From NCBI RefSeq assembly GCF_041287255.1, contig NZ_JBGGTX010000005.1:62001-126000 (forward strand): DNA of 64,000 bases, in the 5' to 3' direction. Positions 29,474 through 39,699 of this stretch are shown piece by piece. The position numbers and the translations under genes were made by a program. A model generated the notes under the pieces. The model had not been told where the DNA came from and searched no databases. It saw only the letters and a list, made by a program, of their open reading frames with translations. Positions within the stretch are counted from its first letter, which is position 1, and each line of letters begins with the position of its first letter. This DNA comes from Tamlana flava (GTDB lineage Bacteria > Bacteroidota > Bacteroidia > Flavobacteriales > Flavobacteriaceae).

Positions 29474-29527
29474 ATAAAAAAAAATAGGATTTAACAATTT
29501 AGTATTTCATAAATCATTAAATCCTAT
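29474..29527 (-). terminator. Bidirectional intrinsic terminator between converging operons
   Basis: A perfect 11-bp inverted repeat, ATAGGATTTAA at 29484-29494 and TTAAATCCTAT at 29517-29527, is flanked on the - strand 3' side by a run of T (the A-run at 29476-29484 on the + strand). It lies just past the - strand pseudogene end and 50 bp past the GH2 stop, so it can end both transcripts. Confidence 0.8.
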
Positions 29528-29553
29528 AAAATTTTCATCAAAATGATTTTAAT

Positions 29554-31721
29554 CTATTTAACCACAAGCTTTTTGGTTTGTTGATAGGTTGCAGTTTTAA
29601 CTGTTAAAAATAAAGTCCTTCTGAAAGGTTTGATAAGGGAATTTGTTCGTCCGACTCACAATTTAGCTTTGTGTAAACCGCCTGACAACTTATATTGGAA
29701 ATTTTTAAATCATAATCTGTTTGATTGTCATATCTAAACTTTAAATTTAATAAAGATGAACTTTCGGCAGGATTAGGATAAATTTCAAACTGAGAAACCT
29801 TTGCGAACACATCATCAGTAGATAATGAAGGATCTACAATAGTATCCTCCCAGTTAAACCATCTTAAATTGACATCGGCAGCTTGTCTAGCTCCAGTTCC
29901 TAATTTCAGTTTATAATCAAATCTACTGGTTCTTGCTTCTTCACTAAAAACATAATCTGTATTACAAATGACGGCAAAAATAAGCCCGTTTGCTGGTGCA
30001 CCGCCATCAAATGAAATCGTGGCATCGCCGGCATAAACTGGCTGGCTATAAAAAGTAGCCCCTGCTTTTGTGCGGTAATACAATTGCATCGACATATTTT
30101 GGCCCAAAGGTTGGAAAGTCACTGTAGCACTATTGCCTGTTGTATGAATTGGAACAAAATTAGCACCAGATCAACCTGGTAATGTAAGTTCATCAGGAAT
30201 TCAAAATCCTTCAGCATCTTCGGTTGTTTTGGCATAAGGAGTTGCATACCAATCAGCCACTGGTTCTGGAACTACTGTGGAAGGATGTTCTGCATAAATT
30301 CTTGTTTGAAACCAGTAGTTATACATATTCTTGATAGGCTTCGTAAAACTTTTAAATCAGATAACGCCAATCGTGCTCTATATTCCTGAATGAGTTAACG
30401 CATTTTAAAATCTCCGAAGCCTGGAGCCCCACCGCTTCCTTCAGCAATCCCCTCCAACACATTTCCTATGGCATATTTCCAAACCCAAGGTAAACTTTTA
30501 ATATTAACAACTTCACCTAAGAATGTTGGGAAAATAGTACTGTATTGCACACCCCCAAACAAATTCCTGGTTCTTAGTGTTCCATCTGATCTAACCAAAC
30601 CTTGTGCTGCGGGCCCAGCAAACGTACCATCCGTTAACCAACCACCATAAGTCTCAATGGGCATAAAAGGTGCAAATACACTAGATGAACTTAACCAACC
30701 CAAGTCGCTGTTTTCATAAGCAATTAGTTTACCACCTGCTTTTTCAATTTCCAAAACCATTTGTAACCAAACATTGGAACCCTCATGAAACCAAGCTGCA
30801 TCCCCGCATCCTGTTAGGGCGGCATAAAGGGCATGAATGCCTTCATGAACCACTGCACCTGATTGATATGGGTCGGGTGTAGCAGGGTCAAAAGACTTAA
30901 CGGGTATATAAGATAATATTATGCCATACTTCTCCGTCTTGAGTACTTATGGTACCCATCCAACCTCCTGGTTCATACTGACCATGACTATCATTACACA
31001 AACCAGAGCCTGATAAATAAATCATATCTCGATAGCCTGCCTGGTATAACTTGATTGGAGGCCATCCCATATTATCAATCAAAAATCTAAAATCACCATC
31101 TACGCGTTTTAACATATTGGTTATAGCTATAGGAATAATTTCTGGATTAGGAGTAGGTCCCTGTACATAAGTCCAACTTCCATATGATTCTCTGTAATCC
31201 ACATTACAGCCAGGGTAACCTGGATAATCATCAATTAAATTTTTTGTTGGATGAGGGAAAGTAGGATATTTCGAACTCCAATCATAATAAAGTGTTTCTT
31301 GACCGTGTGCTGGTCAATTGTTGAAATCATCAGTGGTTTCCTGGACTGTTAGGTAAAAGTCTTGGGTTGTTTCAGAACCACATTCATTAACATAAGTATA
31401 CGTGTACGTCCCTGAATCAGTGCTGCTCAAGTTATATAAAGTTATGGTTTGGGTGTTGGCTTAAAAATTATTGGGACCAACCCATCCCATAAAACATTCC
31501 GTAAGGCCTTGTGGTATTTCTGGAATAAATTCAACAGCATCTAAAGTGCCAATAACAGTATAATTTTGTTCTTGATCTGCGCCACTGTTCATACTAACTT
31601 TAGGAGTTATGGTTATAGGGTCACAATTCGTTGTTTCCGTTCCATATATGCGAAACTCAACAATCCCTGTAGATGTATTGCTTCTCATGTAAAGCCTAAC
31701 ACTTGTGGTATTAAAGGACAA
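29554..31721 (-). pseudogene. Decayed T9SS-secreted zincin-like protein with discoidin- and Ig-like parts
   Basis: Pieces of one large secreted protein line up on the - strand. They are: a discoidin-like end (VRLYMRSNTSTGIVEFRIYG), an Ig-like strand pair (SGTYTYTYVNECG), a region with HEGIH (an HExxH zinc motif) and nearby WFHEGSNVW, then a T9SS sorting domain (FEIYPNPAESSSLLNL). I find five in-frame stops (TAA at 31461 and 30395, TGA at 31314, 30201 and 30171). There are three frame changes, near 30900, 30355 and 29610, the last in a T-run of the sorting domain. The N-terminus is missing; the relic abuts the GH43 stop. The family was probably a gluzincin-like peptidase or glycoprotein-binding protein. 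Confidence 0.8.
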
Positions 31722-31725
31722 ACCG

Positions 31726-33894
31726 CTAAAACCATTTAACGTTATCTTTCAATTGCTTTATTTCCTGTTCATTCAGTACGTAATCGTACATTTGTAATGA
31801 CATCATGAAACCTGAAAAATGTTCACCAATATCTGAAGCCCCAATAATTATTTTGGCATCATCAGTTGCCGATGATAATAGCATGTTCTGGGCATTATCA
31901 AGTACTCCATCTACATATATTTTTTCTACAACACCATCAAACGTCAATACAATGTGATGCCATTTGTTGGCTTCTGGTAGTTTATTAAAGCTCATATCAA
32001 AATGGCCATCTAAATGTGCGGCAGCTCCATACGGACCTCTATTGTAGGCTAAAGCATTGTATGAATTTGCCAAACCATAGGTTAAACGGTTACACCAAGA
32101 TGCCACGATTTCTCCTTGATTGGATATTTCTGGGTTTTTAACCCAAGTAGCCACTGTAAATGAACCATTCCATGATAGATTTTCAGGAACGGCTTGATCA
32201 AGTATTAAAGCTCCTTCTTTGAAATTGAAAACTTTAGCACCTGTTTCTATATCAATAGATAAGGAAACCTCTCCTTGTTTGGTGAAATACCCGAAAAGTG
32301 TTCCATTATTGATGACTTTATTTAAAGAGTCCGATTTTATTTCTTGGGCATTAATATCAACAATTAATTCCTTTGTGCTCAATGGTGCTGGGCCATTAGT
32401 TGATGGTTTGTTCTTTAATTTTAATGGCATTTCAAATAAATCGCTATACACCTTGATATTCCAAACAGCAGCGAACAACCCCACTTTTTCAGTAGCCAAT
32501 ACAGTAAGTTTAATATATCTTGCTTTTACGTCATTGTCATCAATCATCGGGCTACCAGAGGTTAGGTTCTTGGATTTATCAGCATACAACTCCCATGTTT
32601 TTCCATCTTTTGAATATTCTATAACATATTGGTAATAATAGCTGGCGAATTCAAATTGCGTCTCAACTCGTTTAACCTCTTTTACCTCACCCAAATCCAA
32701 AGTTAAGTTCTGTGGAAGCCCATTTTTTCCTGCCTTCCATAGGGTGGCATTGTTATTGTCCGATGCAAAAGTGGGCGCATAGGTATAGTCGTATTCCAAT
32801 GATTTAAGATGATACGAAGAAGAAGCCGTCGCTTTAGCTTGATAAGCTATATTATTTGGCACCAAAGTCCTAACAATTGGGGCGATACCTTTTTGAGATG
32901 GAATTACTTTTTTTATGGTGGAATCGTTTTCAAAAATCATTCTATCTATGCAAACTTGTCTTGAAAGCCCTCCTCTGGTCATGGGGTAATCGTGCCTGTG
33001 GTAAACAATATAGGTATCATCACCATCTTCTAAAATCGAGTGGTGTCCCGGTCCATGAACAGTCATATCCTCATTAGTGCTTAAAATGGGATTATTTTCA
33101 CCTGGGGTAAACGGACCATAGGGTGAATCACCATAAGCGTACAAAACCTTGTATGTTTCATCATGGCAAGATTCACCAGAATACATCAAAATATATTTAT
33201 CTCCTCTTTTCATCATATAAACAGCTTCAAAAGGATTTGGTGTTTGCTCCAACGGAATATTCTTTGGATTAATAATATCTTTCATAGTATCGGTATCCAG
33301 CTCGCCAGCAGCATAGCCCCCATTGTAATGAACCCAAGTGCCCCAATAGGCATAAACTTTGCCATCGGTATCAGTAAAAAATTGGGCATCCAAAGAAGGA
33401 AAACCTGCCCTGGGAAAGTTATGGGTTATAACGGGTGTATCATCTTCATTTAATTTAATCCATGGACCGACTGGTGTATCTGAAACATAACCATAAATGT
33501 TGCACCCAGCTTGACAGTTTCCAAAGTACAAATAATACTTTCCGTCTTTACCTTTTATAATATCAGGTGCCCAATAGTTTCTTAGATTAACAGATGAAAG
33601 TGAAGGCATTTCCATGGTATAATTATACCAATTTTGCAAGTCTTTGCTATACCAAACGGTAGGGGCTCCAGAAGCCAACATTTCATTGTCGGTTGTAGCA
33701 TATATATAATATATATCACCGAATTTTTTAATTGTTGGGTCTGCAAAGTAGCCCGGTAAAATTGGGTTTCCGGTATTAGGTGATGTATTTTTGGCTCCTC
33801 TTGGTACTTCGGCTATTTGATTTAACTGTTTATTACAGGAAAATAAAGACAGAAATATCACAAAGTTTAGAGATGTTATTATTTTAAAAACCAT
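31726..33894 (-). CDS. GH43 lipoprotein with discoidin and LamG domains
   Basis: A 722-residue lipoprotein (Cys20, SLFSC). The five-bladed GH43 domain spans about residues 40-345, with base Asp52 (GYFADPT), pKa-modulating Asp169 (SLDAQFF) and acid Glu223 (FEAVYMM). An F5/8-type (discoidin) module follows (about 350-490: SLEYDYTYAPTFASDNN, then RYIKLTV), and a concanavalin-like LamG module (about 510-720) ends the chain. GH43 enzymes with such tails include alpha-L-arabinofuranosidases, beta-xylosidases and exo-beta-1,3-galactanases. The operon context (GH127, hydroxyproline genes) favours arabinofuranosidase or galactanase. It is 30 bp after the DUF5695-like gene. Confidence 0.92.
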   Translation of the reverse strand: MVFKIITSLNFVIFLSLFSCNKQLNQIAEVPRGAKNTSPNTGNPILPGYFADPTIKKFGDIYYIYATTDNEMLASGAPTVWYSKDLQNWYNYTMEMPSLSSVNLRNYWAPDIIKGKDGKYYLYFGNCQAGCNIYGYVSDTPVGPWIKLNEDDTPVITHNFPRAGFPSLDAQFFTDTDGKVYAYWGTWVHYNGGYAAGELDTDTMKDIINPKNIPLEQTPNPFEAVYMMKRGDKYILMYSGESCHDETYKVLYAYGDSPYGPFTPGENNPILSTNEDMTVHGPGHHSILEDGDDTYIVYHRHDYPMTRGGLSRQVCIDRMIFENDSTIKKVIPSQKGIAPIVRTLVPNNIAYQAKATASSSYHLKSLEYDYTYAPTFASDNNNATLWKAGKNGLPQNLTLDLGEVKEVKRVETQFEFASYYYQYVIEYSKDGKTWELYADKSKNLTSGSPMIDDNDVKARYIKLTVLATEKVGLFAAVWNIKVYSDLFEMPLKLKNKPSTNGPAPLSTKELIVDINAQEIKSDSLNKVINNGTLFGYFTKQGEVSLSIDIETGAKVFNFKEGALILDQAVPENLSWNGSFTVATWVKNPEISNQGEIVASWCNRLTYGLANSYNALAYNRGPYGAAAHLDGHFDMSFNKLPEANKWHHIVLTFDGVVEKIYVDGVLDNAQNMLLSSATDDAKIIIGASDIGEHFSGFMMSLQMYDYVLNEQEIKQLKDNVKWF

Positions 33895-33924
33895 TTTTTA
33901 GGTCTTAGTTGAGTTGAATGGGTT

Positions 33925-36627
33925 TTACAATTTAATTTCAATAGGCCATTTATCTAATGGAATTTCATAAGCTCCTCTCACTTTTGGATAGAGCAATTCC
34001 AAATCTTTATTAATCCTTAAATATGCATTAGGCGTAAATTCTGTTCTTTCATTTAAAGTGACATGTAACTCATTTGTCTTTGAATTATAACGGACCATAT
34101 TAAAGGTTCCCGCATCCAACGTAAGCCATAAGTGTCTTGGGGCTATATACACTCTCGATTTTGCCGCTGTAGTTATTTTCACAGTTACAATATCATCCTT
34201 TACACTTGTATTACCTCCAAAGGCCAGCCAACCTAAATCTTCATCTTTTGTAAGGTATGTTGCCGTATTTACAGCATAACCATAAAAACCAGTTCCATAA
34301 TCTCCTGACAGATAATCTATTCGAAGTTCTGTTGGATATGAGTGGAATGCACATGGGCCAAAACCATCTTCGGTAATGTTGGCAATACCGCCCAAAAGTC
34401 CGCCATAGCCAACTTTTAAAAGATAGAAATCATCAGGTGTTTTTCTGAATTGTTTTAAAACAGGAATAGCATTGAGTGATGAACCATAATGATGGATTTG
34501 GCGCTCAACCCGTGACAATTTACCACCATAAAGAAAATCCCAATAGCGTCTTGCATTACCATTATAAGCCCAGTGCGGCATAATAGGCATATAAGCCAAT
34601 ATCGCCCTAAGAGTTACCCAAGCCTTGTGATGGTAACCAAAGTAATCAGACCACATATATACTTCTTCCTGACCTGTAGAATCCCATGGCATTTCACTTC
34701 CAAAAGGATATTCCAAGGCTTTCCAATGATTTGCTCTGTCTTTCATTCTAGCTTCTAAATCTGAAGCCATTTCTTCGTAGTTTTCATTTTTTAAGTCTTC
34801 AAGGATGAATAAAAACACAGACCCTTCCATCTGTCCGAATTGAGCATAATAAGGTGCTTGTTCAACCATGGCAATACTGGTATGGTAAGCTTGTTTTAAA
34901 TACCAGTCCCATGGCCTGCTGTCTACTAAACCATCATGATATCTAGCCAGCCTGTACATTACCCAATATGCCGCTGCTACATGAGGGTAATTGTAAGATC
35001 TTCCTGGTTCATTGGCATGTTCATGGTTCCATGCTGCCCACGTTTTGTAGTTTATGGAATCGTTATAAGTATCTTTAGGCAGGGAGTCTGGCTCATAATA
35101 AAAAACACTCTTTTTAACACCGTATTTGCGTTTCCCTTCGCTATATTGAATATTTCCCCAAAGCGTACTATCTACAAACTTCTGCAATTTTTTTATTTCT
35201 TCTTTGTTCGGCAGAATAAGTTGCTTCATGATGGCAGACAACCAGCCTCCTGCACCACCCTCATCACTCAAACCGGCCACCCATGCCCTGCTATCTTGGG
35301 TTAGTAGTTTTTTGGTTTGGTAATCATAACTGATAACGGAAGGGTTTCTTTTAAATATAGGATCTGATTTATGAAACCATTGCTCTGTAGTTAAGAAATG
35401 ACCAAAATCTTTGATTACTTCCGTCTCTGACTTAATAACTTTATAGTTAATGGTTTGCTTCAAACCGTTTTTGTAATTTATGGTTACAACAGAGCGCCCC
35501 CATTTTATCCCTTCCACAGAATATTTTTTTATTCCTTTTGCTGTAAGTCCCTCTTCTTTAATTTTTAAGGCGCCTTTAGGTTCAACTTGTATCGATACTA
35601 CATCACTATCAAAATCAACAATTAATTGCGCTTTTGTTTCTTGTGGAATAACATATCCTGGAATACCTGTTACAACAGGTCGTTGTACCTTTTTTAGGGT
35701 ACTTTGTATCTCTTCAATGCCTTCAGAAAGCACAAGTTTTAAAGAAAAATTTCTAGTTGCGTCAGGAGCTAATATCAATGAAGTTGGCTTATTCCATTGC
35801 TTCGCGCCTCGCCATTCATTTTCGGCATAGGCTTTAGAGAGAGCCATCCATTCATGAAACCCCTCAAAAACAATACTTCTTGGCGTAGGGTCATTTAGAA
35901 GCGGACGATATGCTTCAAAAGGCATATTTTCATTTGGCAATACCACGAGTGCTGGACCATGACCACTTAATCTTTTTACTTCCAAATAGCCAGCATCCAA
36001 GCCAATGTAGGGGTCAAAAAATACATTTTGGGCATGGGTTTCATTCAATGATTTTCCCTCTAAAATGTTATTGAAAATCATAGGAATACCTAGGGCGCCA
36101 ATTTCTATTTTATTGTTGATTTTGTTGGTTATTTCAAAACGGATAACAAGACCGTCTGCAATAATTTCATAATAACGTTTAATGGATACTGGAATGTCAC
36201 TTGGCAAAGTATTTGATAAATCAGCACCTGCCAATATATTCCCAAATGTTTCCAAAGGTGTTATTGGAAATCGCTTTTTGGCTGTTGAATAGTTCTTCCA
36301 CTCGCCATCACTTTCTTTAATTCTCAAATTAATATCCCCTAAATGGTAAAGGCCATCTTTGTCCCTTATTTCCAGTCGGTCACTCGGAGTGAAATCAAAG
36401 TTTAAGTCGTTCAAAGGTTTCAAACTTGCCACAGTTTGTGAGGCTCTAACAAGTTTCAATTGAAATTGAGACGTGTTGAATTTTTGATACACCTCTGCAA
36501 TTCCCAAGGTTGGTTCTTTGGCTTTTATATTATCCCAATATCCTTGAGCTTGAAGGGTCAATACTGATATAAAGAAAAACAGTATGCCAAGTTCGTATTT
36601 ATATCGTCTCATTATTTGTTTATGCAT
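33925..36627 (-). CDS. DUF5695-like exported protein, possible (alpha/alpha)6 glycosidase
   Basis: This 900-residue protein has a signal peptide (GILFFFISVLTLQAQ). I choose the ATG at 36627 over an in-frame TTG at 36633; another ATG lies at 36612. The N-terminal part is beta-rich. The C-terminal half has the helix-rich, Trp/Tyr-rich pattern of an (alpha/alpha)6 barrel (YNYPHVAAAYWVMYRLARYH, HHKAWVTLRAILAYMP), and a beta-rich end resembles GH-type C-terminal sheets. I recognise it as DUF5695-like with moderate certainty and know no proven activity. It sits directly against the GH127 stop (TGA at 36634) and before GH43, so it is probably an uncharacterised enzyme of the same glycan pathway. Confidence 0.75.
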   Translation of the reverse strand: MHKQIMRRYKYELGILFFFISVLTLQAQGYWDNIKAKEPTLGIAEVYQKFNTSQFQLKLVRASQTVASLKPLNDLNFDFTPSDRLEIRDKDGLYHLGDINLRIKESDGEWKNYSTAKKRFPITPLETFGNILAGADLSNTLPSDIPVSIKRYYEIIADGLVIRFEITNKINNKIEIGALGIPMIFNNILEGKSLNETHAQNVFFDPYIGLDAGYLEVKRLSGHGPALVVLPNENMPFEAYRPLLNDPTPRSIVFEGFHEWMALSKAYAENEWRGAKQWNKPTSLILAPDATRNFSLKLVLSEGIEEIQSTLKKVQRPVVTGIPGYVIPQETKAQLIVDFDSDVVSIQVEPKGALKIKEEGLTAKGIKKYSVEGIKWGRSVVTINYKNGLKQTINYKVIKSETEVIKDFGHFLTTEQWFHKSDPIFKRNPSVISYDYQTKKLLTQDSRAWVAGLSDEGGAGGWLSAIMKQLILPNKEEIKKLQKFVDSTLWGNIQYSEGKRKYGVKKSVFYYEPDSLPKDTYNDSINYKTWAAWNHEHANEPGRSYNYPHVAAAYWVMYRLARYHDGLVDSRPWDWYLKQAYHTSIAMVEQAPYYAQFGQMEGSVFLFILEDLKNENYEEMASDLEARMKDRANHWKALEYPFGSEMPWDSTGQEEVYMWSDYFGYHHKAWVTLRAILAYMPIMPHWAYNGNARRYWDFLYGGKLSRVERQIHHYGSSLNAIPVLKQFRKTPDDFYLLKVGYGGLLGGIANITEDGFGPCAFHSYPTELRIDYLSGDYGTGFYGYAVNTATYLTKDEDLGWLAFGGNTSVKDDIVTVKITTAAKSRVYIAPRHLWLTLDAGTFNMVRYNSKTNELHVTLNERTEFTPNAYLRINKDLELLYPKVRGAYEIPLDKWPIEIKL

Positions 36628-36633
36628 TATCAA

Positions 36634-39600
36634 TCATTGTAACGTTACGTCAAAATAGACGGAATATCGTCCATTAGTATTATAGAAAGGCTTGAAAAGA
36701 ACTCCATCAATAGTGAATTCCAATGTCTTGGGATTGCCCTTAATCGATTTACTAATATCATTACCATCTAAAGTTATCTTATGCCATTCTTTTAGTGGCT
36801 CAGGCTCTTGGGCAGCCAACAAAATTGGACCATAAAACAAGCTGGCTATATTTTGCTGATCCATAACAGGTTCTAAATGAAATTGAAAGGGCATGCGAAG
36901 TTCAATGGTGTCCTCATTTTTCCATTTACGGCTTAATTTGATATAGCTTCCTGGTTTGGCATTCACTTTTTCTTCCTTACCATTAATGGTTACAAAAAAG
37001 CCTTTCGTGGCCCATGCGGGCACTCGTACGTTAATATCAAATTTTCCCTTTCCCTTTATGGTTAATTTGGTGCAATCCTCATTTGGAAAAGCAGTTGTTT
37101 GAATTATGGTTACCTTCTTTTCCGTCCACTTTAGAGTTGAAGGTATAAATAGGCTGACATACAATGTACTGTCATCAGAACTTTTAAAGTAAATGGAATT
37201 CTGCAGCATTGTATTGCTCTCCAGTGCCGTACCATTGCAGCATGTAAACCCTTTCATATCTGGATTACCAAAGTGTTTTACCGACCCTGATCTTAACGGT
37301 ACATGATATGTATTTGCAGGGCTGTCCTCTGCAACTGAAGCGAGGATATGATTATAGAGACCACGCTCATAATAATCCATAAAATCAGCAGATTGCTCAA
37401 AAAGAAACAAATTTCTAGTTAGTTTGAGCATATTATATGTAGCACAGGTTTCATTTTGTCCACCAGCCGAAAACCCATTCTCATAAAGGGTTGCTGGTTG
37501 GCTGATAAAACATTCTGCATTGGCAGGGTTGCTTGCACCTGCCAAGCCTCCGATACTGTAGGTGTAGTCATTAACAGCTTTATGCCAAAAATTATCTGCT
37601 ATGTGGTAGTATTCTGAATCATATGAATCACGATACATCTCTAGAGCGCCCATGATTTGAGGTATGTGCTGGTTAGCATGCAATCCGCGAAAAGTATCCA
37701 CATTTTTAGCTAAACCATGACTGTGATTTACGTCTCCAAAGAATACTTTTATATTATCAAATAGTTTTGCTGTTTCTAAGTATTTGGAATTGTTTGTTAT
37801 TCTATATAATCTGGCCATGGCCTCATTCATTCCTCCAAACTCACCAGCAATATATCTGTTCCACATGCTAATAAGTGTTTCGATTGAGAGTTTACTTAAT
37901 CTGGCATCTACCCATGCACCCATACCTTCAGCAATTTCAAGAGCTTTTTCATTGCCACTTACTTCATAAATATCCATTAAGCCTGCAAGGATTTTATGTA
38001 AGGTGTAGTATGGGGCCCAAACTTGGGTACTTTGTCCTCCATAAGTTGCTCCGTTTTCTAGCATTATAAATTGATCAGGAGGATAGGCACTTATAAATCC
38101 TTTACCCCAATTCCAATAGTCTGTACGGATACCATCTTCGCTTAAATCGGAATCAAATGAGTTTTTACCAGGTCCAAATGGTACGGCATTTGGGTTTGCT
38201 ACAAATTCACCTCCTTCTGTAACTGGTTTTCCAGACATTTGCGATAATTGATACAAGGTTTTAACCATGTATTCCATTTTGGTTTTAAAGTTTAATTGAA
38301 GCACTTTGTCGAAATCTGTGCTAGCATAAGATTGAGCTAGTGCCGAAAGATAATGCCCAGAAGCATGCCCTCGTAATTTGGTCTCTTGCGTATCCCAAAC
38401 GCCCAATGGTTTAGCTCCTTCAGGTTGCTTTTGTCCGAAGGCATTTCTAAACATGTACAGGAAGTCATCGGGATTAGTTTCAGCTAGGGTTTTGATAAAT
38501 TTATCTCGGTTTTCAATAAATTTTGTCGAGTGACCATGGCTATCTATATCTAAGGAAACGGCATCCAAAGTAAACGTCTCAAGTCCTTTTCTTGGAGTGG
38601 TTAATGGGGTATCAGCTTTAACTGTAACAATAGCCGTAGGAACTATTTTTGAACTGGCTATAGTTCCTGTTACTGTGTATTTTCCAGGTTTTAAAACTAC
38701 ACCATTGTCGGTTGGTGCAGGCCAAATTACACGTACTTTAGGACCATTAAAGCCCTTACTGTATATTCCATCAATTGTCCGTGGTAAGCGTGGTAGGAAC
38801 CCAACAACGGTTTCAACTTCAACATCATAAACACCTATAAGGAATTGATTGTATAGCTGAGGCTCATCATCTGTAAATGCTTGTAAATCGTTGTTTTCTT
38901 CATGGTGTTCGTTAACACGATTTTCTCGCCCCAAAGAGTTGTAATAGATATTATCGATTTGGCTATTGTTCAATGGAATACGGTACAAGCGAAAATCATG
39001 CAAGTTCGCGTTAAGGTTTCCAATGTTTGATGCTAACGATTTGCCAATGTATAACTCATTTTTGCCATTTTCAGTATTGAAGATATTTTCTAATTCAATG
39101 CCTTCTAATTTAGTTTCTTCGGTATGTTTTCCATTAATATATACTTTGAAAGTTTCGGAAGCAACATCAAGTACAATGGCAAAATGATTCCATTTATTGG
39201 GTTCCAAGCCTTTTGCTATTGTTTTAAAGACACACTTTGCTTCTGATATAATTTCAGATTGAATACCCCTTCCGTCTTCCGTTGTCTTTAAAGAAATATG
39301 TGAACTGTTGTTTTTTCCAAGATCTAAAACAAATTGATTATCTGCTTCAGATTTAAAAAAAATCCACCCTGTAACGCTCAATGATTCTATGCTATTTAAA
39401 GTTTGGTTTGGTAAAGAAATGTAGGTATTGTTGCCAGCATTTAATGCAAGTGCTTTCTTAAATAAATTGTCCTCTACAAACTCAGGAGAACCATTTTTTA
39501 TTTCGGCATGTAAATTGTTCCTAGACCAATCTTTTAAATTTCCGTCAAACACATACCGCGCAATTAATCCAGTTTCTCCAATACCATCCAAGATTTGATT

Positions 39601-39681
39601 ACCGCTTTGGGCAAATAGAGTTAGTACACTAGACGAATAAAAGACTAGCGCTAAATAAATGGACAGTTTAACTCTCTTCAT
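36634..39681 (-). CDS. LamG-GH127 beta-L-arabinofuranosidase-like enzyme
   Basis: A 1015-residue exported protein with signal peptide (YLALVFYSSSVLTLFAQ), an N-terminal LamG/concanavalin domain (about 30-250), a small beta-domain (270-355) and a GH127-type catalytic domain. Zinc-site residues are conserved: Glu744 and Cys746 (NETCATYN), then Cys814 and Cys815 (GFTCCNGT). The matching residues in Bifidobacterium HypBA1 are E338, C340, C417 and C418, with C417 as nucleophile. HypBA1 releases beta-L-arabinofuranose from hydroxyproline-linked arabino-oligosaccharides of extensins. GH146 is a related alternative family. The gene lies 18 bp after a D-amino-acid oxidase gene of the Hyp pathway. Confidence 0.92.
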   Translation of the reverse strand: MKRVKLSIYLALVFYSSSVLTLFAQSGNQILDGIGETGLIARYVFDGNLKDWSRNNLHAEIKNGSPEFVEDNLFKKALALNAGNNTYISLPNQTLNSIESLSVTGWIFFKSEADNQFVLDLGKNNSSHISLKTTEDGRGIQSEIISEAKCVFKTIAKGLEPNKWNHFAIVLDVASETFKVYINGKHTEETKLEGIELENIFNTENGKNELYIGKSLASNIGNLNANLHDFRLYRIPLNNSQIDNIYYNSLGRENRVNEHHEENNDLQAFTDDEPQLYNQFLIGVYDVEVETVVGFLPRLPRTIDGIYSKGFNGPKVRVIWPAPTDNGVVLKPGKYTVTGTIASSKIVPTAIVTVKADTPLTTPRKGLETFTLDAVSLDIDSHGHSTKFIENRDKFIKTLAETNPDDFLYMFRNAFGQKQPEGAKPLGVWDTQETKLRGHASGHYLSALAQSYASTDFDKVLQLNFKTKMEYMVKTLYQLSQMSGKPVTEGGEFVANPNAVPFGPGKNSFDSDLSEDGIRTDYWNWGKGFISAYPPDQFIMLENGATYGGQSTQVWAPYYTLHKILAGLMDIYEVSGNEKALEIAEGMGAWVDARLSKLSIETLISMWNRYIAGEFGGMNEAMARLYRITNNSKYLETAKLFDNIKVFFGDVNHSHGLAKNVDTFRGLHANQHIPQIMGALEMYRDSYDSEYYHIADNFWHKAVNDYTYSIGGLAGASNPANAECFISQPATLYENGFSAGGQNETCATYNMLKLTRNLFLFEQSADFMDYYERGLYNHILASVAEDSPANTYHVPLRSGSVKHFGNPDMKGFTCCNGTALESNTMLQNSIYFKSSDDSTLYVSLFIPSTLKWTEKKVTIIQTTAFPNEDCTKLTIKGKGKFDINVRVPAWATKGFFVTINGKEEKVNAKPGSYIKLSRKWKNEDTIELRMPFQFHLEPVMDQQNIASLFYGPILLAAQEPEPLKEWHKITLDGNDISKSIKGNPKTLEFTIDGVLFKPFYNTNGRYSVYFDVTLQ

Positions 39682-39699
39682 TAGTGCAATATATTTTTG

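Noticed and set aside
29604..31721. Four separate small genes on the - strand
   Set aside because: Consecutive pieces continue one another in sequence and domain order and end in a T9SS sorting domain, so they are fragments of a single pseudogene.
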